From assembly GCF_901000735.1 (NCBI RefSeq), contig NC_081548.1, positions 4,402,001 through 4,466,000 on the forward strand: DNA of 64,000 nucleotides. Direction: 5' to 3'. The notes under the pieces are model-generated. The model was not told where the DNA came from and searched no databases. It saw nothing but the letters and a program-made list of their open reading frames with translations. Every line of letters starts with the position of its first letter. Positions within the stretch are counted from its first letter, which is position 1. Source of the DNA: Corylus avellana. Taxonomy: Eukaryota; Streptophyta; Magnoliopsida; Fagales; Betulaceae. Of this stretch, positions 49,301-60,111 are shown in pieces. Made by a program: the position numbers and the translations under genes.

Positions 49301-49592
49301 GGTTTGAAAAGATATCCTACAAGGTTCCTTTGCAATATATGGCATATAATATAGAAGCTTGATTCAATATATGGAATCAAGTTTCTGCAATAAGAATAGC
49401 ATTAAATAGTTCACATAAACTTATTGTTTCTCCCCCATCATAAGCTTTATATATATATTATATGCCATATATTGAGAACTATTATATGCCATATGTTGCA
49501 AAGGAGTCTTGTAGGACCCTTTCTCAAACATGTTATAAGTGGGTTATGGAGATTTTACAAGGTAATCCTAATAAGTGTAAACAAATTTCAGA

Positions 49593-50647
49593 ATGGAAAT
49601 ACACGTATTTATTTACTTGTGTAAAGAGTTGAAGGAAAGATATCATTTAAGAGGTATTAGGAAATTAACTGTTGAAGAGTTGGTGGCTATGTTATTGAAT
49701 ACTTTAGGCCATGGGTTTGAGAATATAATAGTGCAAGAAATGTTTCAACATTCACGATCAATTAGTAGACATTTTACTATTATTTTAATGGTCGTTTCGA
49801 GAATGGCGATTGACATTATTAATCATATTGATAGGGAGTTTAGCGATGTTCCAAGCAAAATTCGTGATGATGAGTGGTATTGGCCATACTTCAAAGATTG
49901 TATTAGAGCCATTGATGAAACCCATGTGCCAGTTAAAATTTCTCTATCAAAACAAATACCATATATTGGTCAAAAAGAGACATCTTACTCAAAATGTTAT
50001 GGTTGTTTGTGATTTTTGTATGTGTTTCACATTTGTTTGGGCTGGATGAGAAGGTACCGCACATGATACACGTATTTTTTTGGAAGCTATTCGAAATGAA
50101 GAATTACAATTTTTACACCCACCTAGAGGTTTGTATTTAATAAAAATAACAATTATGAATTATACATGAAAAAAATATACTTTTCAATATTTTTTTATCA
50201 CCGTTATTCGTATATTTTTTTGCAGGGAAATATTACTTGGTAGACGTAGGATATCCTCACATGAATAAATACATGGGGCCATACAAAGGGGAGCGGTATC
50301 ATCTACTAGACTTTCGTCGCGGAAGCCAACCGAGGGGTATGCATGAAATTTTTAATCATGTACATGCATCACTTAAATGTACTACTGAAAGAACATTTGG
50401 AGTTTAAAAAAATAAGTGGAAGTTATTACATTGCATGCTGAATTTTTCTTATGATAAACAAGTGAAAATCACGGTGTCGTCTATAGCTCTTCATAACTTC
50501 ATTAGTAAGCATGCAATAAAGGATGATGAGTTCCAACCATATGATAATGACGAGGATTTACTACCTATTAACAGTATAGGCGATCACGAAGTACAAGATG
50601 AGTCAAACTTACAACAATTAGAGATGTCCAAATTCTATGAACATTGA
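49593..50647 (+). pseudogene. PIF/Harbinger DDE transposase, right copy, dead
   Basis: This is the mirror of the left copy and runs outward to the right. It has ELVAMLLNTLGHGF, SISRHFTIILMVV and FKDCIRAIDETHVPVKI, a frameshift near 49970-49990, then VVCDF, a stop in place of Trp after FVWAG, an intron-like gap (about 50128-50225), LVDVGYPHMNKYMGPYKGE, FRRGSQPRGMHEIF, ERTFG (third catalytic Glu kept), a stop, and YDKQVKITVSSIALHNFISK to the end. It is better preserved than the left copy but still inactive. Confidence 0.88.
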
Positions 50648-51959
50648 GCGTGATTATATTGCTAATCTATTTATGACCCACTAATGTTTTTATTTTTTTA
50701 ATGTTGTTTTGTTATAAACTATTTAAAATGTTGTAAGGATCTCCTTGAATGTTGTTCTTTTTATGTGTTAAATACTTTGAAGTATTGTGGTGTTAAAAAA
50801 TGTGTTAAATAATTTTAAAAAAAGAAATAAAGAAAATGATTGACATCACTTTTTATTACATATAAGTACAAAAATAAAAAATAAAAATGTTGACGTTTTG
50901 TTACATAAACCATTACGAAATAATTTTTACTTGTGAAAGCTAACATTAAACATTTTTATATAAAAACGTTGGTATAAAGTGAATAAATAAATAAATAAAT
51001 AAATAATCATTGCCAACCTTAAGCCTTTATTGAAAAACATGTAATGATTTCACGTAAAAGGACATATATTTGATGGGACATGTAATGATTTTTTTTATTG
51101 TCATTTTTGCAACTAAAAGCATTTTTTTAGTTTTGTTACCGAACATCAGTAACACCAAAAAAGTACTTAAGACATGCGGTTACCAAACATGTAAACAACT
51201 TTTCAGTAATAACACTTTTGCCAAAAGCTCACAGACAAAAGCTCTATACCTCATCGTGCTTGAAATGGCGACACCTGTCCCCAGATGCCACATATCAATG
51301 CCAAATTAGCAAATTTAGCTGACATGACATTATATATAAGTGGTACCTAGGGTTTTGCTGCCACATATGCTTAAAAAATAATGAAATAATGAAAAAATAA
51401 AATAAAATTTTGAAAAATAAAATAGACATTTTAAACCTAAACCTAAAGCAGAATTCCATAACCTAAGAAGCTCAACATTTTCTTCTCCTACTAACAACCG
51501 CATTACCGATTCTAAAAGCCGAAGAAATCATACGAAGAATATGGTTGAGATTCGAAAAATACGAAGAATATAGTGACAGAGTGCGACTCTTTTTCTTGAG
51601 ATCCAAAAGAAATATGCCAATTATTTTGGAGGGTAGAGAGATCGATGATTTTGTTTCCCATGAGCAAAGTCGCTGAATCAAAATTTTGCAGATTTTTAGT
51701 GGAAACAAACAAAATTTTGGTGTTGTAGCCTTTTTGAATCTATCAAGCCGTTGAATCTGCATTTTGAGCAGTGAAATTGATCAATGTTAGGCATCAAACT
51801 GTAAAAATTTAGAAGGTTTTTCTGGTAATTTGGGTAAAAACTTTCATGTCCAGAAATTTGTTTTCTTCTTCGTTGTTTTGGGATGATGGCGAACTAAAGG
51901 TATTTCTAGACGCATAATGCTTCGTTTGGGTGTAACAAAGAATGGTAAGGCGAAAGGGT

Positions 51960-52244
51960 ATGATTGAGGTGATCGGGGATGCGCTTTGCCAGGCGTTCAT
52001 GCTGAAGCGCGAGTACAAGACCCTGTGAGAAGAGGACAAGGCATGGGGCAAGCTTCAGAGGCCACTCGTAACGGCTTTTGTGGCCTTCATTTTGCTCCTG
52101 GTGATTATATGCACGACTATCAATTTGAACATTATTTTCCCTGGCAACAATGGGAAGAGGCCGTTTTGCAGCGACGAGAGGCTTCAGCCTCTGTCTTTGA
52201 ACGCCAAAGGAGGCAGAGGAGGAGATTCTGATCTATTTGGTTGA
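51960..52244 (+). pseudogene. Captured host gene fragment with one membrane segment
   Basis: From ATG 51960 the frame reads 94 codons to TGA 52242, with one in-frame TGA at codon 23 (52026). It encodes MIEVIGDALCQAFMLKREY, then KAWGKLQRPLVTAF, then a strongly hydrophobic stretch (FVAFILLLVIICTTINLNII) that looks like a transmembrane helix, followed by RPFCSDERLQPLSL. G+C is higher than in the surrounding DNA. I take this to be an exon of a plant membrane protein carried by the element; I do not recognise the parent gene. It has no full domain and a stop, so it is probably not functional. Confidence 0.55.
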
Positions 52245-52335
52245 CCAGGCCGTTTTGCAGTGACGAGAGGCTACAACCTTTGTCTTTGACGCCAAAGGAG
52301 GCGGAGGAGGAGATTCTGATCTATTTGGTTGACTA
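52159..52335. repeat. 89-bp tandem duplication in the captured fragment
   Basis: GGCCGTTTTGCAG through TTTGGTTGAC occurs at 52159-52247 and again at 52248-52335. The copies differ at a handful of sites and by a one-base deletion. The duplication covers the last part of the gene fragment, including its stop codon. Confidence 0.85.
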
Positions 52336-52690
52336 GATTTCAGTCAAAATGGGTACATGAGTATTTTGCTTTATGTTTAGGTTTAAAATGTTTATTTTAT
52401 TTTTTTCATTATTAGTATTATTATTTTTTAAGCATATGTGACAGCAAAACCCTAAGTACCACTTATGATATAATGTGACATCAACTAATCTTCTAATTTG
52501 GCATTCGGGACATGTGTTGCCATTTTAAGCATGCTGATGTGTAATTCTGTTAAATTTTTTGACGGATCATGGATGAAGATACTAAGTGTATTTTTTCAAT
52601 ATTCATAGGTACAACTTGAAACACTTTTTGAAACGGAAAGATCTGTTTGATTTTGGGCCTAACCACAAGTACCAAAATTGCATTTAACCC

Positions 52691-53085
52691 AAAAAAGAAA
52701 AAGAAAGTATGAATGATCTTGTGAAGTTCGTAGAAAGTTCAAGCCTCTTTACACTACTTGAATGTTACAAACTTGGAATTTGATGTGGAAAAGTGTATCT
52801 CCGTCTCATGTAATATATTTTGTTACAGGCCAAAGGAAAAAGAGAAAGAAAAAACTGAGAAGTTGAATATTTCTTGTATTTGTTGCTGAATGTGGAGGCT
52901 GATATCCCACATGACCGAAACCAGGACTTCAAGTTGATGTACTACAAACTTAAACCTACCACAACCAACCAACCTTAATGTACAAAATTAACCGTAGCAA
53001 CATTGCAAAGTAAAACTGCCCTAAAACCTACAAGACCCTGAGTGTGGCAAACAGGCAAGCAAAGTTCAGGAACAGGAACCCTCCA
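52691..53085. other. 3' flank of the first Ran gene
   Basis: Likely contains the Ran 3' UTR on the minus strand. Nothing else is recognised. Confidence 0.5.
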
Positions 53086-54605
53086 CTACTCAATAAAGTC
53101 ATCATCTTCATCAGGAAGAGGCTGTGCAGCTGCTTTGTGCAACTCAGCTTCATGCCTGAAAATAAATTCCACCATAATTTGTGTTAGTATGAGGTTGTTC
53201 ACCAAGGAATCTCGAAAGCAGCAGCAGTAAACAAAGCTGCAATATTTCTTAGTTGTATAATTATTAATATCCTTGGAAGAGTTATCTGCAAAACTAGATG
53301 AGTAAAAATTCACATCAAAAGTCCCAAGAATTAAGCCCAAGCAGTTTCTACAATTTAGTCACACTCCCAGCCAGTAGTCTCTTTTTATTTTTATGGTGCA
53401 TTCCTTATATTGAATTAACAAGCATGTTTAAAAGTCTTAAGAGATCAAAATGGGAAAGCCGAAATGAATCTGGGAAAGAGGCACCATCACTTACTCTGCT
53501 TGTGCAACCATGTCAATTTGAACTTCAGGAGGAGCAAGAGCAGGTGATTCAACAAAGTGTAGGTCAACATTTCTGCAGTTACCAGTGAAAATTTAAAACT
53601 CTCTTTCCAACATCAGTCTGCAGATGATGGAAAAAAACAAAAGAGAAAGAATTAAATAAGATAAATAGACCAGACCATTACCCTGCTAGCTTTCTGGCAA
53701 GGTACAAGAAAGGTTTCTCAAAGTTGTAATTGCTCTTTGCAGAAATTTCATAGTACTGAAGATTTTTCTTCCGGTGAAAGGTAACCTGCTTTGCCTTGAC
53801 CTGCCTGTTTTTGACATCGATCTTGTTACCACACAAAACTATGGGAATGTTGTCACAGACCCTGGTAATATAGGAACAGAGAAGCCATTTAGAAGACCAT
53901 TTTTACATAGCAAAAGATAAATACGGAGAGGAAGTAGTTAATGAAAGGGGCAGTAGAAGTACGAGCTGCAACTAATGGCAACCTTTTTTTTTTTTTAAAA
54001 AAAAAAAACCATCAATGACTCACCTGCAGAGATCACGGTGCCATGTTGGTACGTTTTTGTATGTCAAACGAGCAGTGACATCAAACATGATGATAGCGCA
54101 TTGTCCATGAATACTGAAAATCAAATGGTACAGATCAAAAATGTTAAATATGAACGAATGAAGGGTTGAAACCTAATTATATATTTGCATCCATAAGAAG
54201 CCGCAAATAAAACAGAGTCCTAATGAATCAAAATTCAAATTTGTGAAAGTACATATACCCAGACACCCTTGGTGAACACAAGATGAAACCCAATTTAGCT
54301 ATCACATTCTAACAACTAGAAATTGGGTTTTGTACTAATGCCTTTTAGTGTTCTCTTAGAAACTAAAGTAATGTAACTTCAAAGAATCAATCATAAGCAC
54401 TAATTCCAATCTCTGTACAGGACCATAAGCTAAAGAATCACATCACAAACACCATTACAAAAACAACTCGAAAACGTGACCCTCTAGATTTCTTATGATA
54501 ACTCTATGGTAGAGCTTTCTAAATCCTAACCATCAGTTTTAAATAAAATGATTCTATAAACCATTTGACTTAAAAATAATGGTTGAGATTTTAAGAATTC
54601 CACTT

Positions 54606-54650
<45 letters not shown>

Positions 54651-55465
54651 GTTTCCCTAGATAGATAAAATAAAAAATAAAATAAAAATGCCCATTAATC
54701 ACAATTATATGCGCTAAGTGAATATAGTAAAAGGGGCAAATGGAAAACACATACTAGTAACCATCTCGGAGTCCACCAAACTTCTCCTGACCGGCAGTGT
54801 CCCAGCAGTTGAACCTGATCTTCCCGTAATTCGTGAAGAAGTCCAGCGGATGAACTTCCACGCCGATTGTGGCTGTACATAGACACATTTACAATTCCAA
54901 AACCATAATATTATCATCGTCGTCGATTTTAACACGCACACAATCACAAACGGCGAATTTTAGAAAAGAGAAAGAGAGAGAAAAAAAAAAAAAAAGGAAA
55001 GAGTTCCTACGCTCATATCTCTTCTCAAACTCTCCGGTAAGGTGCCTTTTAACAAACGTAGTCTTGCCTGCACCGAATCAAAACGCTTTATTCAGAAAAA
55101 TAAATAAATAAATAAAGTAAAAGAGCACTTAAAGCCTAGGATTCTCAAATTAGCTCCGTTTGGTTGCCAAGAAACTGCAGAAGTAAATGAAAATGAACTA
55201 TATTCTCGAGAAACATGCAAACGGAAAACATGAGATTCGAGAATTTTCCCTCAAATTCCTTTTCCATTCCCAAATTTTACCGGCAAGCAAACAAAACAAA
55301 GAGAAAGATAAAAGCTAGAGTGCATTCATACCAGTTCCGCCATCGCCGACGATGACGAGCTTGAAGGAAGGGTAATCTACACTCTGCTGAGTCGGAATGG
55401 CCTATAAACACAAACAACGTCACCACAATACGATCACATCAAGAACGAAACGCTAACAACATATG

Positions 55466-55507
<42 letters not shown>

Positions 55508-55513
55508 CACCAT
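53086..55513 (-). CDS. RAN: GTP-binding nuclear protein Ran, complete
   Basis: Eight coding exons on the minus strand: 55511-55513, 55332-55401, 55011-55067, 54755-54872, 54024-54113, 53682-53861, 53495-53572, 53086-53155. All have GT-AG borders and join in frame to 221 residues. The P-loop GDGGTGKTT is at 20-28, DTAGQE at 68-73, NKID at 125-128, SAK at 153-155, and the acidic tail PLPDEDDD near the end. Ran is the small GTPase whose nuclear GTP-bound form drives importin and exportin traffic and spindle assembly. It lacks the C-terminal lipidation Cys of Rab/Rho, as Ran should. The first exon codes for the initiator Met only. The last residues ([17 protein letters not shown]) differ from the usual plant tail and from the second copy. 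It is functional by every residue checked. Confidence 0.96.
54612..54646. repeat. AT microsatellite in a Ran intron
   Basis: An (AT)n run of about 35 bases lies in the intron between coding exons 4 and 5 of the Ran gene. Confidence 0.85.
55470..55505. repeat. (CT)n microsatellite at the start of Ran intron 1
   Basis: On the gene's strand, a pure CT run of about 34 bases begins a few bases after the donor that directly follows the ATG. Confidence 0.85.
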
Positions 55514-55585
55514 TGTTGAGATGGTGATTGGGTAAGAGCTGTGGGTTTTGAAGGGAGCACACTGTGGAAGTGGTGGTGGTGGTGA

Positions 55586-55600
55586 AGGATATATATAAAT
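55586..55600 (-). promoter_or_regulatory. TATA box of the first Ran gene
   Basis: On the minus strand the sequence is ATTTATATATATCC, about 75 bases before the ATG at 55513. Transcription would start near 55555-55560, giving a leader of some 45 nucleotides. The position fits well; use is inferred. Confidence 0.55.
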
Positions 55601-55789
55601 ACATAATACGTATAAGCAGGTTTGGACATTGGAGGGAGGCTGGACTTTTGTTCGACGCGATTTTCTACGCCGTTGGATGGAATGCCCGCTTAAACTTTAA
55701 GCTTCAATTTCAGCCGTCCACGCGTCCACTACTGTACGCTACTACTACTTCAATCTTTAATGTGGATAAATAAGATAATTTTTTTTTTC

Positions 55790-57653
55790 TTAGCAAATTA
55801 ATCATTACAATAAAATAACCAAAGGACTAAAAAAAGGAGGGGCGAGGAATATCCAACAAATACTTTTTTTAAAAAAAAAGAAGGCATGATAGACTTTATA
55901 TTGCATAAAAATAAAGCTACTAGTGAAACGAGAAATAATGTAACCTAAAGATTAGACCGTGACTGTGAATAAGACATGCATTGAGTATGAATGCGACGAG
56001 GCAGTCGATGATGGTCACCTTTTCTTGACTCCATAGACGAAGAAACATGTTCCGCAACGGCTATAAAGAATATATATATATATTAATGAAAGGTTCTCAC
56101 TTTTATTTATATATTTTGACAACTAGTCAAATGTTATAGAATTATAATAAAGAACAAATATTATAAAAATATGAATGCCGCTAGGAATAGATAAGAGTTT
56201 TCTTCCAAAGTGAGTTAGAGAAATTTTTAATGCTAAGAGGCACGTGACAATTTTATAAACTGGGTTAGAACAAATTCGTACAAATTACTCCTATGAATAC
56301 AATAACTTTTACTATAAGTTCCTTATAAACCAATGTGATAATTCATGTAACGTATTCTTAACACGCCAACTACTAACATTCAAGTTGTCACAAAACAATC
56401 CACATGATACTTATCACGTTTAACTGTCATGCGAGAGTTCACGTGGCACTCATTCACGTAAGATATGAAGTGATACGAAACAAAAATAAAAAGTGTAGCA
56501 TCAAAACATTATTTCCTCCCATAAAGTTCACCATCCTCATCAGCATCCAGAGCATACGTATCTAAAGAACATAAAATATTCCATGTTACTTGAAGAATCA
56601 CATTTTTAAGATCAGAAAGAATTCAAATCTGGCATGGTCCTGGACACAGAATATTTTGCTCGTCCAATCCTTTAGGCTTTAGGTCAAATCTAGAGCGGTT
56701 GGGTAAAAAGTAAAAACCACTGTGTCAATATCAATCTATTGCACCAAGTAAAAACAACAATAATGAGGATAAATTATCTATAGTTTTACCCTTTTTCATA
56801 TGTATAGGTGAAAGTACTTGTAATGCAATTATCTAGATGTGGATTAAAGCCCTATTTACAGCATCCAATAATAAGAGCAATACCCCTTTTGTCGATGACA
56901 AAGAATGGGTTGGCTAATCCTGTGTTTTCCTAGGTATTCTATTTTATGTTTCAAGTTGATGTGTGAAATGATTATTTGACTTAAATGAGGGGGTTTACAC
57001 CACACCCCTTTCAACTTAGACGTTTGTTCGAATGGCACATTACATTGTTCAAAAGCAGTCTATCAAGATCAGATCCTAGTCGTCCATTTTCCTGCACGAG
57101 CTCCTAATTGACATGTGGCAAATTTCTCGCATTTGACATGTGACCAATCCTCGTTTGAACAAACACTTATGACCCTCTTAGATAAAAAATAAAAAATAAA
57201 AAAGGAAAAGAAGAAGAAAAAGAAAAAGATTAACTGGGCTGGACAATGATAGTAGGCTGCAAAACCTAGCCATGAGTGAATTGTGCTCCTAGCCACCCAC
57301 GACTTAGAGGGTGGCTCATGACCACCCCCTCACAAAAAGGGTAACTCACAACCACCTTGTTCAATGGGGCTAGAGGGAGTGGCTCGCGATCACCCCCTTT
57401 ATTACGGGGCAACTATGAGTCACCCCCTTAGCTAGGGTTGGCTAAGAGCATGACTCATCCTTATCTAGAAAACCCACTACAATTGTTGTGACTAAACTAG
57501 GTCGAATGACTTAATAATTAACTTAGCCATTTTTAACCATCAAGGGTGGTGGTTCAATGGCCTAAGAAAATTCTCAAGTGGTTAGGTAAGTACTAAGGTG
57601 TGGGTTTGAATTTTTGTAATAGAGAATCTTCATGTCTAATTAGTATAAACCAC
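55790..57653. other. Intergenic between Ran and the hAT derivative
   Basis: No gene seen. About 57290-57440 carries repeated GTGGCT and ACCACCCCC motifs, probably a decayed MITE. Confidence 0.45.
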
Positions 57654-58454
57654 TAGGGGTGGGCAGGTTAACTGGTTACCGATTTCCGGCCGTATACCGG
57701 TTTCGACCAAACCAATATTAACCGTAACCGATATACCGGTATCCTTATCGGTTAAATTTTTTATATCGGTATGCTTATCGATTCGGTTCGGTCCGGTTAG
57801 AAATTTCATATCAGTTAACCATTTAACTGATATAAACCGTTAAGTAGGGATGCAAAAACGATGTAGTTTTGGGATTATATATATACCTATGTAACCTTAT
57901 CTTAATTTGGGAATTGGTAGGTTTGACTTTTTTTTTAGTTATGGCATTGGATGGGATTTCTTTGCCTTTGGTGAAAGCATTTTTCATTAACTAGTTTTGT
58001 TAATCTAATTAGCATTTATTATGTTAATTAGTCCATTTGCTTTGAAAAAATGTATTTTATAAAAATAAAAATTAAAAAAAGTTGTGGTGGATCAATATTA
58101 AAAAACTTCAATTTTTAACCTAAAAAACAAATTTTTGGGTCCCAACAAAAAGTATTTGGACCCTAAAACAACTCATTTTTAATAAGTTATTTTAGCCCAA
58201 CAAAAAGTATTTAGGCTCTCAAAAGTAAAAAAAAAAACTCATTTTTGGCCAAACAAAATAAATCAATATAAAGCTCACGGTTAAATCGGTTAACCAGTTT
58301 AATCGAACCGTTTAATCGTGTACCGTTATAACCGATAATTTCGGTTAAAATTCTTATTGATTCGGTATCGGTTAATAAACCGTTTAACCAAAAATTATCG
58401 GTTAATAACCAATAAGAGCCAAAACCGGACCGTTTTGACCAATACCTAGGCCTA
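57654..58454. mobile_element. Internally deleted relative of the 7.1-kb hAT element
   Basis: It starts TAGGGGTGGGCAGGTTAAC and ends CCTAGGCCTA, nearly as the element at 7108-11777. The flanks TAAACCAC (57646-57653) and TAAACCAT (58455-58462) are a 7-of-8 TSD. The inside keeps only the last part of the big element: TTTCTTTGCCTTT...GTGAAAGCA at 57957 matches that near 11080, and GTGGATCAATAT at 58087 matches that near 11421. The transposase is gone. At 801 bp it would depend on a relative for movement. Confidence 0.88.
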
Positions 58455-58479
58455 TAAACCATATCGGTTTCCATTGATG

Positions 58480-58670
58480 CCCTGATGGGGCAGACGGTTA
58501 AGTTATTGTTCGGCTGGTCTTAAGGGTGCGCCTGCGGCTTCCGCCGTCTAGGTCCCTCTTGAGCAGTCCCTCGCAGATTGGTACTACTATGGTCACGTTC
58601 AAGTAGAATAGCCACAATTGGTCTTCCCCTCCAACCTTTTTTATTAAAAAAAAAAAAAAAAAAAAAAAAA
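58480..58670 (+). mobile_element. Possible tRNA-related SINE with poly(A) tail
   Basis: The body begins TGATGGGGCAGACGGTTAAG, which fits an RNA polymerase III A box. B-box-like matches (CTAGGTCCCTC and CGTTCAAGTAG) follow, and it ends in 25 uninterrupted A residues (58646-58670). The A-B spacing is uncertain, and no TSD was confirmed. Confidence 0.45.
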
Positions 58671-58865
58671 CTTAGCCATTTTTTAAAAGCTTTTTTTCAT
58701 CAATTCTAATCCACATGGAAGATGTGCTTAATAATTTTTTTTAAAAAAAAAATCTATCTTTTTTTTAATCTGAACAGCATAATTATATTTTGGTAATAAT
58801 TTCTATTATCTATTTAACGAAAATGCTTATTGCTTATAGAGTTTTCGAATTCACAATAAACTTAA

Positions 58866-59046
58866 GAGATATGCTAGAATTTAATAAAAATCTCATATTT
58901 TGCCCATAAAAGTTTATGTGGCAAGATGCCACATAATCTTCTTTTTGTTTTGTATTTTTTCTTCCACCAAAAATATGATGTGTCATCTTACCACATGGAC
59001 TTTTATGGGCAAAATGTGGAGTTTTTATTAAATTCTAGTATTTCTC
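58866..59046. mobile_element. Foldback MITE, copy A, TAA TSD
   Basis: The left half (GAGATATGCTAGAATTTAAT) is mirrored by the right half (AAATTCTAGTATTTCTC). TAA flanks both ends, as in PIF/Harbinger MITEs. The whole is a long imperfect hairpin (TTTGCCCATAAAAG pairs with CTTTTATGGGCAAA). Confidence 0.68.
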
Positions 59047-59083
59047 TAAACTTAAACTAATCTTAAAATCAAAATGACAAAAA

Positions 59084-59262
59084 ATATGCTAGAATCTAAT
59101 AAAAACTTCATATTTTGCCCATAAAAGTCCATGTAACAAAATGTCACATAATCTTCTTTTTGTTTTGTCTTTTTCCTTTCACTAAAAATATGATGCGGCA
59201 ACTTATCACTTTGACTTTTATGAATAAAATGTGAAATTTTTATTAAATTCTAGCATTTCTGG
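59084..59262. mobile_element. Foldback MITE, copy B
   Basis: A second copy of the same family lies 38 bp after copy A in the same orientation, with more changes in its right half (TATGAATAAAATG in place of TATGGGCAAAATG). Confidence 0.65.
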
Positions 59263-59536
59263 ACAAAAAAATATAAGTCATTACATAATTTCTCACAATT
59301 TAAAAATATATTAGCTAAAATAAATACCAGTAATATAAACTAAATGATCTTTATTTATTTTTATTTTTTAGTGTATTTTGACTTATCTCTTTGTTACTTC
59401 AAAATCTACTGATCTTGATTAGACACCACCTAACACCGCCATTTCTAGTATTATCACGCGTTTGCAAACCATTTCCTGCCCATGGATTTCGAGCATTTTT
59501 GGCCATAGCTCTCAAATCCTCTCTTCCAATTTTACA

Positions 59537-59697
59537 AGTTTCTCTAGTGTTACTTTTCTGTCCTTCAAAAAATAATGTGACTTTTAAAATTATTATTTAA
59601 TCAAAATTTAATAGTGATCAATTACGAGACCAATGATAATTTTAAGAGTTACATCGTCTTTAAAGGGACGCAAAAGAGACGTGTTGCATTACTCCTC
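59537..59697. mobile_element. MITE related to that at 43.85 kb
   Basis: Shares the paired segments AATGTGACTTTTAAAAT and TTTTAAGAGTTACATCGTC and the right end GCATTACTC. The left terminus is more decayed. Confidence 0.6.
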
Positions 59698-60111
59698 AAA
59701 CTAGGATGGTCAATTGAGAGAGAAAATGAAAAAATAAGAGAAAAATTAGAATGATGAAAACTTTCTATTTAAAAATTGACAGAATATTAACAAAATTCTT
59801 AGATTAAAAGATTCAAAACTCAACTTTTAAAGTCAAAATAACCCGAAGCACAAAGGGATATAAAGAAATGTTTTTTTTCCAAAATTGATAATACCCCCAT
59901 GAATCTTGATTAGACACCACCGAACGTTGCTTCATAGTTTATCACTAATTTTGAGTATTTGATTGGTTGAATGTCCCTAATAGCACACATGTTATCATTT
60001 CAATTTAAACCAAGGATTGCAGTCGCCTCCAATTTCAAAAATCTAAATCAATTCATTTTGAATGAATGACCTGAATTAAGTCTTTTTGGATATTTTTTTT
60101 CTTAAAAAATA

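Larger units (their letters stand above)
47048..51250. mobile_element. Palindromic PIF/Harbinger structure (two inverted copies)
   Basis: The left arm (47048-49354) and right arm (about 49480-51250) are near-identical inverted copies of one Harbinger element, separated by a spacer of about 125 bp. The left terminus GAGCCTGTTTGGGATTGC follows TTA (47045-47047), as expected for this superfamily. In both arms the order from outside in is: terminal repeat, C-terminal transposase end, transposase body, 5' part. The two transposase genes therefore point away from the centre. The right arm lacks the outermost 45 or so bases present on the left; it stops at AAAAGCTCTATACC. A MITE is nested in the left arm only. 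The whole could fold into a hairpin of about 1.75 kb. Confidence 0.88.
51251..52690 (+). mobile_element. Pack-MULE-like element, left end truncated
   Basis: Positions about 51255-51450 and 52365-52550 are long inverted repeats of each other: GTACCTAGGGTTTTGCTGCC on the left mirrors GACAGCAAAACCCTAAGTAC on the right. The right repeat continues another 140 bases outward to 52690 (GCATTTAACCC), a typical MULE terminus that reads GGGTTAAATGC from outside. The left copy lacks that outer part and abuts the truncated Harbinger arm. Between the repeats lie gene-like sequences with no transposase. Long TIRs plus captured host sequence are the Pack-MULE pattern. No TSD can be tested because the left end is lost. 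Confidence 0.7.
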
